From the NCBI GenBank assembly GCA_945898095.1, contig CAMDHE010000052.1, positions 1-32,344 on the forward strand: DNA of 32,344 nt. The letters are read 5' to 3'. Positions 1-7,865 of this stretch are shown here, piece after piece. Under the pieces are notes generated by a model, which saw only the letters and a program-made list of their open reading frames with translations, was not told the origin of the DNA and ran no database searches. Source of the DNA: Roseateles toxinivorans. Lineage in GTDB: Bacteria; Pseudomonadota; Gammaproteobacteria; Burkholderiales; Burkholderiaceae_C. Within the stretch, counting starts at the first letter, position 1, and each line of letters begins with the position of its first letter. The position numbers and the translations under genes were made by a program.

Positions 1-160
1 TCAGTCGCTTTGACTGATCAGATAGATATTTCGCACGTTGCTCTTCAGGCGATGGCTGAGTTGCTTCTTCGTCAAGCGACCTTGGGATCTCACAAGTTAC
101 TTCACTGATTCGCATGAAGTATTTATCTCGCTTCAATTCGCACCATACGAGAAATAAAAA
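1..160. other. Leading intergenic edge, no gene called
   Basis: This is the stretch before the first gene. Bases 1-17 form a short perfect hairpin (TCAGTC, loop GCTTT, GACTGA), which could be the tail of a terminator or part of a gene end cut off by the window edge. One forward frame is open from base 1 to a TGA at 106-108. One reverse frame is open from about 96 to a TGA at 1-3. Either could be the end of a neighbouring gene, but I recognise neither peptide. I see no convincing promoter, and the ribosome site before base 161 is weak. Confidence 0.3.
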
Positions 161-2080
161 ATGAAAAATGCATTGCTAGCCATCATTGTTGCGCTGTCAC
201 TTATAGGTTGTGGTGGGGGTGGCGGATCAAGCGCACCGGCGACACCGGTCAACGTCACAGTCACTTGTCCAAACGGCTCCAGACAAACGGCAACAACTAC
301 TGAAGCCGCAAACAGTCTGTGTCCCGCTCCTGCATTGGTATCCATCGTTCCAGCCAACGCGGCGACGGGAATTTCAGTAGACACGTTTACCAGTGTAGAC
401 ATTACAACGGATAGTGTGCTCGATGCATCAACCATCACTACTGCGAACATCACCCTAAAAGCTGGTACTACTAATGTCGCTGGAGCGGTAACTGTTGTGG
501 GTAGCAAGGGATTCAAGTTCACGCCATCAACGAAGCTGAACTACGCGCAGACTTACACGTTTTCAGCGTCTGTGAAGGACACGCTAGGCAAGGCGTTGCT
601 AGTGAGTAGCACTTTTACTACTGCGTCCATTGCTTGTACATTGCCCCAGATTCCGAATAGCGACGGTGGCACCTGTGTTTTGCCACCACTCTTTTCCGCG
701 AGTCCGATATTGCTCCCCGACTTACGCAAGAAATATGACTTGCTATGTGGTGATGATGTTTCTGCTCAAAATGCTATTCCCGTGAACCTCAGCGGACACA
801 AAGATGGAAAAAAGGACTTAATTTTCAATCTATGGTGTGGTCAATTGCCATATGGATCCGTGGCGAATGGTCCAACAATTAACGGTACGGTCGCATTCAT
901 TCAACAGGTCGATGGCTCGTTCCTTGATAAGACCAAGGAGATCTTTGGCGTTGAAATGGTAGATCTCATTGGTGTTGGTAACCAGGCAGTCGTACACGAT
1001 TTTAATAATGATGGTTACGAAGATGTTGTCTTTGCAGTTACTGGTGAAGATCATCGATATGAGCCCGCAGGCTATACAGGAAATAATAGACAGAATGTTT
1101 TCATAACTTCGCTGGGAAATGGGTCATATAAAGTCGAAAGATTAGGGAATTTCTCCTATAACCACCATATCCAACTAAAGGATAATGAATTTGGAGGAAA
1201 GGACGTCGTAACTGAAAATATTGGATATGGTGGGGGACGTTCGGCTTGGAGATACACAAACGGATGGAATGAAATTAATGGATATGATTGGGCGAATTTT
1301 GTTGCCGTCTTTTTCAATCGAATAAAAACAAATGTAGGAACATCAATTGCCATAACACAATCAACAACAATTGGCGGTTTGGATCTATTCACAAGCGTAG
1401 GCGGTGACTCGTGGGTGAAAAAATCTACATGGAATTTTCCAAATATAAGTACTGTTCCTTTGATATCAGATCAAGGTTCGCAAGGAACTGTCACGATTGG
1501 TAATTTTGACGGTAAAGATTACGAGAGCATTGTGTTTGAGCTAGGATGTGAACTCAAGAAGTTACCAACTAGTGATTCAATAGCTTTAATGGCATTAAGC
1601 ACATATGAAATCGTAGGTGGATATAAAGGTGGAGCAATATATGTCACCAGTACGCAGCGTACAGAAGTAAAACCCATAACCAAGTTAATGGGATTTACAG
1701 TTGCCAACAACACAATTCAAAATGCAGTTTTAAAAATAAACAATGAACAATCAGATACTAGTTTGCTTCAATTGAATTGTGGGGATGTAAATGGGGATGG
1801 ATATGATGATGTAACCATTCTGCCGTGGGGAGTAACTGCACGACCTATGGTGTATTTAAATAACGGATTTGGTGATTTTAATCTTGTTGATTACACTAAA
1901 TTTCCGAGTCCCCCGCTTGACTATAGAAGTGGAGCGATCATATATGCTGACATTGATGGGGATGGCATTAATGACTTGCTACAATGGGCATTGACAGGGG
2001 TAACTAACAAGCCACAACCAGTGCAATATAAGTTGTACAAAGGAAAGAGGACGATTCAACAATTTGATATAATTAAATAG
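161..2080 (+). CDS. FG-GAP/VCBS-repeat lipoprotein with SbsA-type Ig-like domain
   Basis: This is a predicted surface or periplasmic lipoprotein of 639 residues. The N-terminus is a lipoprotein signal with lipobox L-I-G-C and lipidated Cys17, followed by a Gly/Ser linker. Residues about 57-154 resemble a bacterial Ig-like domain of the Big_5/SbsA type (motif 'IVPANAATGIS' and closing 'FTPSTKLNYAQTYTF'). The C-terminal two thirds resemble an FG-GAP/VCBS beta-propeller. Calcium-binding-type loops occur at about residues 280-288 (DFNNDGYED), 542-550 (DVNGDGYDD) and 597-605 (DIDGDGIND). Such propellers usually serve adhesion or ligand binding; no catalytic motif is visible. The second half of the gene is clearly AT-richer than the rest of the window, which suggests horizontal acquisition. 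The start rests on the signal peptide; the ribosome site is weak. The ligand is unknown. Confidence 0.8.
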   Translation: MKNALLAIIVALSLIGCGGGGGSSAPATPVNVTVTCPNGSRQTATTTEAANSLCPAPALVSIVPANAATGISVDTFTSVDITTDSVLDASTITTANITLKAGTTNVAGAVTVVGSKGFKFTPSTKLNYAQTYTFSASVKDTLGKALLVSSTFTTASIACTLPQIPNSDGGTCVLPPLFSASPILLPDLRKKYDLLCGDDVSAQNAIPVNLSGHKDGKKDLIFNLWCGQLPYGSVANGPTINGTVAFIQQVDGSFLDKTKEIFGVEMVDLIGVGNQAVVHDFNNDGYEDVVFAVTGEDHRYEPAGYTGNNRQNVFITSLGNGSYKVERLGNFSYNHHIQLKDNEFGGKDVVTENIGYGGGRSAWRYTNGWNEINGYDWANFVAVFFNRIKTNVGTSIAITQSTTIGGLDLFTSVGGDSWVKKSTWNFPNISTVPLISDQGSQGTVTIGNFDGKDYESIVFELGCELKKLPTSDSIALMALSTYEIVGGYKGGAIYVTSTQRTEVKPITKLMGFTVANNTIQNAVLKINNEQSDTSLLQLNCGDVNGDGYDDVTILPWGVTARPMVYLNNGFGDFNLVDYTKFPSPPLDYRSGAIIYADIDGDGINDLLQWALTGVTNKPQPVQYKLYKGKRTIQQFDIIK

Positions 2081-2327
2081 CATTATATTATGCAGACAGA
2101 TTAATTGCATTAATAGATATGATAATATCAAAGTACAAGATTCGATGCCAATTTCCGGATTGAAAACTGTCAATTATTAATAGGGTGTTGATGATATTTC
2201 GTAAACCGCGCATCAAACGAATCAACAGCTTGGGATGCTCTGCATAACCCCTCACGGCTTGTGCAAGTGCTGCCTCGGGCGGTCTGCGGCGTTGCATTTC
2301 TTGCCAATAGCACGCGTTATTGGCCGC
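2081..2327. other. Non-coding stretch after the lipoprotein gene
   Basis: The first part (about 2081-2200) is AT-rich like the end of the preceding gene. The rest returns to GC-rich composition. A reverse frame continuous with the porin remnant stays open here, but I do not recognise the peptide and it lies beyond the expected porin end. I see no RNA gene and no clear terminator hairpin with a T-run. Confidence 0.35.
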
Positions 2328-2805
2328 AAAATGCGCCTTGCATCCCATCCCGATCCGCACTGCACACACTCGCGTTGAGTTATGCAGAGCATCCCAGGGG
2401 CTCTTGCCAAGGGCAGGCTGCGGGAATGCGTCAGCCTGTGAGTAGTAAGCCTTGGAATTCTTGCTGTTGTTGATTTTGGAATAACCGACGAACAAAACTG
2501 TTGCTTTGTCCAAGGCGTAATCGACTTCAGCGCCCGCCATTGTTACGGCATCAGCCGCGCCGCTTGCCGATTCACTGGCAGAGCCGTAGTTGGCCTTGAG
2601 CACGACGGCACCGATGGAGTAGGCGCTTGAATCATCCAGTTGCTGGTCTTCTTGCCGGCGTTGTTATCGATGGTGCTGAACGCCAATCCTGCTTTCCAGG
2701 CACCCATCTGAGCGCCCAAGGTTGCCTTGCTTGCCTGCATTGCCTGGCCCGAGGCGAGTAATGTTGGCTTGATGACGTTGTCCTGGGACCGGAATGCTGT
2801 GCAAC
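2328..2805 (-). pseudogene. Remnant of a Gram-negative porin (C-terminal part, frameshifted)
   Basis: Reverse-strand translation gives pieces of a typical betaproteobacterial trimeric porin (Porin_4 type). One frame reads 'QDNVIKPTLLASGQA' then 'LGAQMGAWKAGLAFSTIDNN' (about 2791-2640). A second frame continues with 'AYSIGAVVLKANYGSA', 'AGAEVDYALDKATVLFVGYS' and a degenerate end 'AVRIGMGCKAHF' at about 2365-2328, whose final Phe matches the usual porin terminal residue. The frames join near 2620, so one small indel has shifted the reading frame. Nothing N-terminal of about residue 200 of a normal porin (about 350-400 residues) is present, and an in-frame TGA lies just upstream of the readable part. 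This is a decayed gene that cannot make a porin. It lies between the AT-rich lipoprotein and the crotonase gene, at an apparent scar. Confidence 0.75.
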
Positions 2806-3027
2806 GTCATGCTTCTGTCATGCGGCACAGGGTTCAAACCGGACTTGACGGCTACGCAGCCGATTGAACCGCGAGACGGCACGCTGCCATGCCTGAAGAG
2901 CCGGCACTGCGATCGGTTTTAATCTGCCAGCAACGCCAATTGACGCCAATGCCGGAGTCGGCGCGGCCGATTGCCGGGCCAATCCAACTATGCTATGTCT
3001 GCCCCACCTTGCTGAACCGAGAACCTG
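2806..3027. other. Upstream region of the crotonase gene
   Basis: These 222 bases separate the porin remnant from the next gene. No coding sequence that I recognise lies here. A promoter for the forward gene set is expected, but I could not pick a convincing -35/-10 pair. A modest ribosome site (GAGA at 3019-3022) precedes the ATG at 3028. Confidence 0.3.
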
Positions 3028-3819
3028 ATGAACTTCACAATGATTGAACTGAAGACCGAAGCCGCGATCGCGACGATCACCTTCAACCGCCCGGACAAGC
3101 GCAACGCGATGAGCGACGACATGCGCAGCGAGTTCATCCACGCACTCGAACTGGTCTCGGCCGACAAGGCCATCAAGGCGCTGGTGCTCACCGGTGCCGG
3201 CAAGGGCTTTTGCGCTGGCGGAGACATCTCCGGCATGCAGCGCCGCATGGATGCACCGGCAGGCGAAGTCGGCTTCAACGGCTGGCATCGACAGCAGCGC
3301 GTGCACCACACGCAGGCGCTGCTGCACAACATGCCCAAGCCGGTGATTGCGGCCGTCAACGGCGCCGCTTCGGGCCTGGGTGCCGACACTGCGCTGGCCT
3401 GCGATTTCATCATCGCCAGCGAATGGGCCAATTTCAGCTGGTCCTATATCCACCGCGGCATCGTGCCCGATGGCGGCGGCATGTATTTCCTGCCCCGCCG
3501 TGTCGGTCTGCCCAAGGCCAAAGAGCTGATCTTCACCGGCCGCAAGGTTGACATTGACGAAGCGCTGGCCCTCGGCTTGGTCGATCGCAAGACCTCGGCC
3601 GAGCGTCTGCTGGCTGACGCGCAGGCTTGGGCGGTCGAGTTGGGCAAGGGTTCGGCGACCGCGCTGGCCCTGAGCAAGACCATCCTGAACCAGAGTTTCG
3701 AGCTGACCGCACAACAAGTCTTCGCGCAGGGCAGCCAAGCGCAGGGCATCTGCTACACCAGCACCGAGCACCGCGAATCGGTGCAGGCCTTCCTGGCCAA
3801 ATCCGCAGCCAAGGAGTGA
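3028..3819 (+). CDS. Enoyl-CoA hydratase/isomerase (crotonase) family protein
   Basis: This 263-residue crotonase-fold enzyme acts on an acyl-CoA, usually by hydrating or isomerising a double bond in beta-oxidation-like pathways. The first oxyanion-hole region is 'GFCAGGD' at residues 60-66, and the second is 'NGAASGLGAD' at 111-120. The two glutamates of classical enoyl-CoA hydratase are not kept: those positions hold Asp120 and Tyr140. An Asp148 sits in 'IVPDGGG', as in isomerase-type members such as PaaG and dienoyl-CoA isomerases. I therefore favour isomerase over plain hydratase activity; this is inference. A second ATG four codons in is possible. The stop lies five bases before the next gene, whose ribosome site is within this gene's last codons, so the two are probably co-transcribed and translationally coupled. 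Confidence 0.85.
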   Translation: MNFTMIELKTEAAIATITFNRPDKRNAMSDDMRSEFIHALELVSADKAIKALVLTGAGKGFCAGGDISGMQRRMDAPAGEVGFNGWHRQQRVHHTQALLHNMPKPVIAAVNGAASGLGADTALACDFIIASEWANFSWSYIHRGIVPDGGGMYFLPRRVGLPKAKELIFTGRKVDIDEALALGLVDRKTSAERLLADAQAWAVELGKGSATALALSKTILNQSFELTAQQVFAQGSQAQGICYTSTEHRESVQAFLAKSAAKE

Positions 3820-3824
3820 GCGCG

Positions 3825-5903
3825 ATGGACGAGATTTCCCTGCTGCTGCGGCCGCGCAGCGTGGCCGTGATCGGTGCTTCGGCCGACCCGACCAAGACCG
3901 CCGGTCGCCCGGTGTCCTATCTGCTCAAACATGGTTTTGCCGGCCAGATCCTGCCGGTCAACCCCAAGGTAAACCAGATCGGTTCGCTGGCTTGTTATCC
4001 CGACATCGCCTCGCTGCCGGTGGTGCCCGATGTTGGCATCGTGCTGCTGGGCGTCGAGCGCGCCCATCTGGCGGTGCGCGAGCTGGCGGCGCGCGGCACG
4101 GTGGCCGCCATCGTGCTGGCCAGCGGCTATAGCGAAACCGGCGAGGAAGGCGCGCGCCGCCAGCGTCAGTTGATCGAGGCCGCAGGTTCGATGCGTATCC
4201 TGGGGCCCAACACCATCGGTCTGGTGAATCTGACCGACAAGATCGTGCTCTCTGCCAGCGGCGCGCTGGAAATGGACCGCTTCCCGTTGGGCAGCATCGG
4301 CATCGTCTCGCAAAGTGGCGGCATTCTCGGTTCGTTGCTGTCGCGTGCGGCTGCGCGCGGCATCGGTCTGTCCAAGTTGATTTCCACCAGCAATGAGGTC
4401 GACCTGGAACTGGCTGACTTCATCGACTATCTGGCCGACGACCCGGCGACTCAGGTCATCGCCCTGCATATCGAAACAGTGCGTAACCCGGCCAGGTTTC
4501 GCGCGGCTGCGCTGAAGGCCGCTGCCGCCGGCAAACCGGTGGTGGCGTTCAAGATCGGGCGCTCCGAAGCCGGTGCCAAGGCCGCCGTGTCGCACACCGG
4601 CGCGATGGCCGGCAGCGACCTGATGTACGACGCGCTGTTCCGCCAGACCGGCGTGATCCGGGCACAAAACTTTGGCGAATTGCTCGACATTGCCACCGCG
4701 CTGTCTACCGGGCGCCAGTTGCGCGGCAAACGCGTGGCCATCCTCACTTCCACGGGCGGCGCCGGTACTTTGGTCTCCGATGACCTGGGCCTGCACGGCT
4801 TCGAGACACCGGCCCCTGACGAGGTGACGGCCGCCGCGTTGCGTGCGCTGCAGACCGGCAGCGAAGCGGTGCTGGACCGCAACCCGATCGACGTGACGCT
4901 GGCCGGTCTGCGGCCCGATCTGCTGCGCGGCGCCATCACCGCGTTGCTGGCCAGCCCGAGCTATGACGCGCTGACCATCATCGTCGGCTCGTCCAGCCTG
5001 GCCATGCCCGAGCTGATGGCCGGAGCCATCCAGGATTGCCTGCCGGCCTCGGACAAACCGGTACTGGCCTATATCAGCCCGCATGCGCCCGAGGTTGGCG
5101 CTTTGTTGACGCAGCGGGGTGTGCCGGCCTATGCCTCGGCCGAGAGCTGCACCGCGGCCCTCGCGGCGATGTTCAAGGCGAGCGAATTTGCGCTGCCTGC
5201 GGCCAGCCCGCCCGCAGCGCCGCTGGTGGTGCTGGACGATCTCGCCTCTGGCGCGCTCGACGAGGCCCAGGCCAAGCAACTGTTCGCCCGGTTCGGCCTG
5301 CCTGGCGTGCGCGAATTCATCGTCACCAATGGGGCAGAAGCCGAGCGCGCCGCAGTTGAGCTGGGCGGGCCGGTGGTGCTGAAAATCCTCTCGGCGCAGA
5401 TCACGCACAAGAGTGATGTCGGCGGTGTGGCGGTCGGCCTGAACGCCGCAACGGTGGGTGCGCGCCTGGGCGTTATGGCAGCAGAAGTCCAGGCCAAGGC
5501 GGGTCAGCGTCCGCAGCGCTTTTTGGTGCAGGGGATGGTCGGCGGCGGTGTCGAGATGATTCTCGGCATGAACCGCGACCCCTTGGGTACGGCCATTCTG
5601 CTGGGCATGGGCGGCGTGACGGCCGAGCTGTTCAAGGATACGGCGATGCGGATGTTGCCGCCGCAGGGTGGGCTCAGCCGCAGCGAGGCGCTAGCGATGG
5701 CAATGGAACTCAGGACCTGGCCGCTACTCGACGGCTTCCGCGGCCGGCCCAAGGCCGATGTGGCTGCGCTGGTTGACGCGGTGGTGGCTTTCTCGAAGAT
5801 GGCCGCACAGTTGGGCGAGAAGCTGCTTGAGGCCGAGATCAACCCGCTCTTCGTGCTGCCGCAAGGCGTGCGCGCAGCAGATGCGGTGGTTTTGCTGGCC
5901 TGA
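3825..5903 (+). CDS. ADP-forming acyl-CoA synthetase (acetate--CoA ligase family)
   Basis: This 692-residue protein belongs to the NDP-forming acyl-CoA synthetase family, which interconverts acyl-CoA + ADP + Pi and free acid + CoA + ATP. Domains in order are a CoA-binding Rossmann domain (about 5-125), succinyl-CoA-ligase-like domains (about 155-290 and 300-450), and a C-terminal ATP-grasp domain (about 475-690). Motifs include 'LGPNTIGL' (126-133), 'SQSGG' (162-166), the phosphohistidine motif 'SHTGAMAG' with His257, 'HKSDVGG' (528-534) and 'EINPLF' (671-676). Both the alpha-like and ATP-grasp halves are fused, as in many bacterial members. The ATG at 3825 is chosen because AAGGAG (3811-3816) precedes it by eight bases and the CoA-binding domain starts at once; an upstream in-frame extension reads inside the crotonase gene. 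Substrate is unknown; the pairing suggests acyl-CoA made or used by the upstream enzyme. Confidence 0.88.
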   Translation: MDEISLLLRPRSVAVIGASADPTKTAGRPVSYLLKHGFAGQILPVNPKVNQIGSLACYPDIASLPVVPDVGIVLLGVERAHLAVRELAARGTVAAIVLASGYSETGEEGARRQRQLIEAAGSMRILGPNTIGLVNLTDKIVLSASGALEMDRFPLGSIGIVSQSGGILGSLLSRAAARGIGLSKLISTSNEVDLELADFIDYLADDPATQVIALHIETVRNPARFRAAALKAAAAGKPVVAFKIGRSEAGAKAAVSHTGAMAGSDLMYDALFRQTGVIRAQNFGELLDIATALSTGRQLRGKRVAILTSTGGAGTLVSDDLGLHGFETPAPDEVTAAALRALQTGSEAVLDRNPIDVTLAGLRPDLLRGAITALLASPSYDALTIIVGSSSLAMPELMAGAIQDCLPASDKPVLAYISPHAPEVGALLTQRGVPAYASAESCTAALAAMFKASEFALPAASPPAAPLVVLDDLASGALDEAQAKQLFARFGLPGVREFIVTNGAEAERAAVELGGPVVLKILSAQITHKSDVGGVAVGLNAATVGARLGVMAAEVQAKAGQRPQRFLVQGMVGGGVEMILGMNRDPLGTAILLGMGGVTAELFKDTAMRMLPPQGGLSRSEALAMAMELRTWPLLDGFRGRPKADVAALVDAVVAFSKMAAQLGEKLLEAEINPLFVLPQGVRAADAVVLLA

Positions 5904-5913
5904 GCTTCTTCAG

Positions 5914-5945
5914 GCGACCGCAGCAAGGCTGATGTCGGTCGCTTT
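5914..5945 (+). terminator. Possible terminator after the acyl-CoA synthetase
   Basis: A seven-base stem (GCGACCG at 5914-5920 with CGGTCGC at 5936-5942) encloses a second small stem (CAGC/GCTG) and is followed by only three T. The hairpin is clear; the short T-run makes termination uncertain. Confidence 0.4.
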
Positions 5946-5995
5946 CGGCCACAATTGCAAGGTCGAATTTATCGCTTGATTGAATCGGATTCCAA

Positions 5996-7084
5996 ATGAC
6001 CAGACCCTACAAGATCGCCCTCATCGCCGGCGACGGCATCGGCAAGGAAGTGATGCCCGAGGGCCTGCGCGTTGTCCAGGCTGCGGCCGAACGCTTTGGC
6101 ATCGAGCTGCAATACACCACGATGGAATGGGCCAGCTGCGACTACTACGCCGCGCATGGCCAGATGATGCCCGATGACTGGAAGCAGCGGCTGATCGGCA
6201 TGGATGCGATCTACTTCGGCGCCGTCGGCTGGCCGGCAATCGTGCCTGACCATATCTCGCTGTGGGGTTCGCTCTTGAAGTTCCGGCGCGACTTCGACCA
6301 GTACATCAATCTTCGGCCGGTGCGCCTGTTTGAAGGCGTGCCATGCCCGCTGGCGGGGCGCAAGCCTGGCGACATCGATTACTTCGTCGTGCGCGAGAAC
6401 ACCGAAGGCGAATACACCAACCTCGGCGGCGTCATGTACCCGGACACCGATCGCGAATTCGTCATCCAGGAAGCGGTCTTCTCGCGTTTTGGTACCGACC
6501 GCGTGATGAAGTACGCCTTCGAATTGGCCAAGTCGCGCAAGCGCAAGCATCTGACCGTGGCGACCAAGTCGAACGGCATCGCGATCAGCATGCCCTGGTG
6601 GGACGGCCGCGCCGATGCGATGGCCAAGGGCTATCCGGAAGTGAGCGTCGACAAGCAGCATATCGACATCCTCAGCGCCCGCTTCGTGCTGCAGCCGGGG
6701 CGCTTTGACGTGGTGGTGGCGTCGAACCTGTTCGGCGACATCCTTTCCGACCTCGGCCCGGCAACCACCGGCACCATCGGCCTGGCGCCCTCGGCCAATC
6801 TGAATCCGGAGCGCAAGTTCCCGTCGCTGTTCGAGCCGGTGCATGGGTCGGCCCCCGACATCTACGGCCAGAACATCGCCAACCCGATCGCGATGATCTG
6901 GTCAGGCGCATTGATGCTCGATTTCCTCACCCAGAGCAGCGGCGCCGGACGCGCTGCGCATGACGCGATCGTGCGGGCGATAGAAACAGCGCTGATCGAA
7001 GGCCCGCTGACGCCCGACCTCGGCGGCAAGGCCAGCACGACCGATCTGGGTCAGGCGATCGCCAAGCTGGTGGCGGCAGGCTGA
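5996..7084 (+). CDS. ttuC: Tartrate/D-malate dehydrogenase-type enzyme (IDH/IPMDH family)
   Basis: This 362-residue NAD-dependent beta-decarboxylating dehydrogenase belongs to the isocitrate/isopropylmalate family and its tartrate dehydrogenase branch. Members oxidise tartrate, D-malate or related 2-hydroxy acids. The branch signature 'GAVGWP...VPDHISLWGSLL' is at residues 75-94. Substrate residues are Arg97/98, Arg107, Arg133, Tyr140 ('RENTEGEY') and Lys191. Metal aspartates are Asp224, Asp248 and Asp252 ('FGDILSDLG'), and the NAD-loop motif is 'HGSAPDI' (284-290). Length is normal. The ATG at 5996 starts directly with the conserved beta-strand 'KIALIAGDGIG'; the ribosome site is weak. The gene lies 92 bases after the acyl-CoA synthetase with a possible terminator between, so co-transcription is uncertain. 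Exact substrate (tartrate, D-malate or another analogue) cannot be decided from sequence. Confidence 0.82.
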   Translation: MTRPYKIALIAGDGIGKEVMPEGLRVVQAAAERFGIELQYTTMEWASCDYYAAHGQMMPDDWKQRLIGMDAIYFGAVGWPAIVPDHISLWGSLLKFRRDFDQYINLRPVRLFEGVPCPLAGRKPGDIDYFVVRENTEGEYTNLGGVMYPDTDREFVIQEAVFSRFGTDRVMKYAFELAKSRKRKHLTVATKSNGIAISMPWWDGRADAMAKGYPEVSVDKQHIDILSARFVLQPGRFDVVVASNLFGDILSDLGPATTGTIGLAPSANLNPERKFPSLFEPVHGSAPDIYGQNIANPIAMIWSGALMLDFLTQSSGAGRAAHDAIVRAIETALIEGPLTPDLGGKASTTDLGQAIAKLVAAG

Positions 7085-7085
7085 A

Positions 7086-7102
7086 CCGGCAATTGGCGCC
7101 GG
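7086..7102 (+). terminator. Weak hairpin after the dehydrogenase gene
   Basis: CCGGC (7086-7090) can pair with GCCGG (7098-7102) immediately after the stop codon. There is no T-run, so this is at best a weak terminator. Confidence 0.25.
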
Positions 7103-7220
7103 CTCGTTAGCATTACGCCGCCATGCGGCTTGGTCCGGGCTTGAGAGATCAGGCAAGGCCTGGCAAGCAAGCCTGACCGTTCACCGGAAAGCGCCTTAGC
7201 GCCTCCCGATGGAGCCGGAA

Positions 7221-7430
7221 TCACTCTGGAACCTTGCCCCGCGTGACGATGCTGCCCTTGAGCAGCGTTGCGGTGAACCCGTGCAGCTTGCAGAGTTCCT
7301 TGACCTTTTTCAGGTCATCTTCCCTGGTGTCCTTGCGCAAGGCCAAGACGCGCTGCTGCAGCAGTTCGATCTGCCTTGATACCTGCTCCATCTCCTGAGC
7401 TGCAGTCATTTTTTTGGAATTGTTTTCCAT
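7221..7430 (-). CDS. Small coiled-coil protein, possibly H-NS N-terminal-like
   Basis: This encodes a 69-residue charged protein. Residues about 10-45 are a predicted coiled coil rich in Glu, Gln, Leu, Arg and Lys. The stretch 'LKKVKELCKLHGFTATLL' (about 40-57) recalls the linker that follows the dimerisation helix in betaproteobacterial H-NS-like proteins. The AT-hook-like DNA-binding tail of that family (Gly-Arg-Gly-x-x-Pro) is absent, so it would be a dimerisation-only or unrelated protein. An AAGGG-type ribosome site a few bases upstream supports the ATG at 7430. Its upstream region is extraordinarily AT-rich, as seen before genes bound by H-NS. The H-NS relation is only a suggestion; it may be an unrelated small protein. 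Confidence 0.55.
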   Translation of the reverse strand: MENNSKKMTAAQEMEQVSRQIELLQQRVLALRKDTREDDLKKVKELCKLHGFTATLLKGSIVTRGKVPE

Positions 7431-7440
7431 AAAACCCTTA

Positions 7441-7560
7441 CAAATTTTACCGATACGCGAATTTTAAGACTTTTTATTAATTTTTTGGATATTTATATAG
7501 AAAAAATATTTTTTACTAATTTTAAATAATTTTTCTATAAATTACCTATTTTTTTAACGA
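7441..7560 (-). promoter_or_regulatory. Extremely AT-rich, probably curved upstream region
   Basis: Bases 7461-7540 contain only 7 G/C in 80, within an otherwise GC-rich window. Runs of four to seven T or A recur at about 7443, 7463, 7471, 7480, 7502, 7510, 7519, 7530 and 7550, mostly near helical spacing, which predicts intrinsic bending. It lies directly upstream of the small coiled-coil gene and probably contains its promoter. It also resembles a nucleation site for H-NS-type silencers. No individual -10/-35 can be chosen because too many AT hexamers fit. Confidence 0.5.
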
Positions 7561-7865
7561 ATTTATCGAGGCTTCGCACCAATGTCCGGCTCGGCGACGC
7601 GTGCCTGGAGCCTGTGGCCCGTATGCAGCAGGCTTGCATTTGCATCGGGAGTAAATCGGACGACACCGCGAGTGAATCAGGTGACTTTGGCCGAACTGCC
7701 GATCGCGTTTGGCGATCTCGAACTTTCGGCCTTTTTGCCGGTCCGGGCAGATCGTGGTGAATTGACTATCCACTGACCAGAATGCAGGCTTGAGCGAGGT
7801 CATGCCCCGGCAACTTCAGTTAGCCAATCATGGACGCAGCGCAATCAATGCGGAGGCGTTCGGAG
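7561..7865. other. Intergenic region, nothing recognised
   Basis: GC content returns to the window norm. Short open frames on both strands lack ribosome sites and recognisable peptides. No hairpin with a T-run, tRNA or repeat is visible. It presumably holds the promoter of the following exported-protein gene. Confidence 0.35.

Noticed and set aside
2818-3771. Reverse open frame opposite the crotonase gene
   Set aside because: Shadow of the real forward gene, with no domain.
3753-5408. Long reverse open frame opposite the acyl-CoA synthetase
   Set aside because: It is an antisense shadow of a GC-rich gene; composition is His/Arg/Gln-rich and no domain is recognisable, while the forward frame has a complete family match.
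7582-7776. Short forward open frame (64 aa) before the exported protein
   Set aside because: No ribosome site, no recognisable peptide; likely chance in GC-rich DNA.
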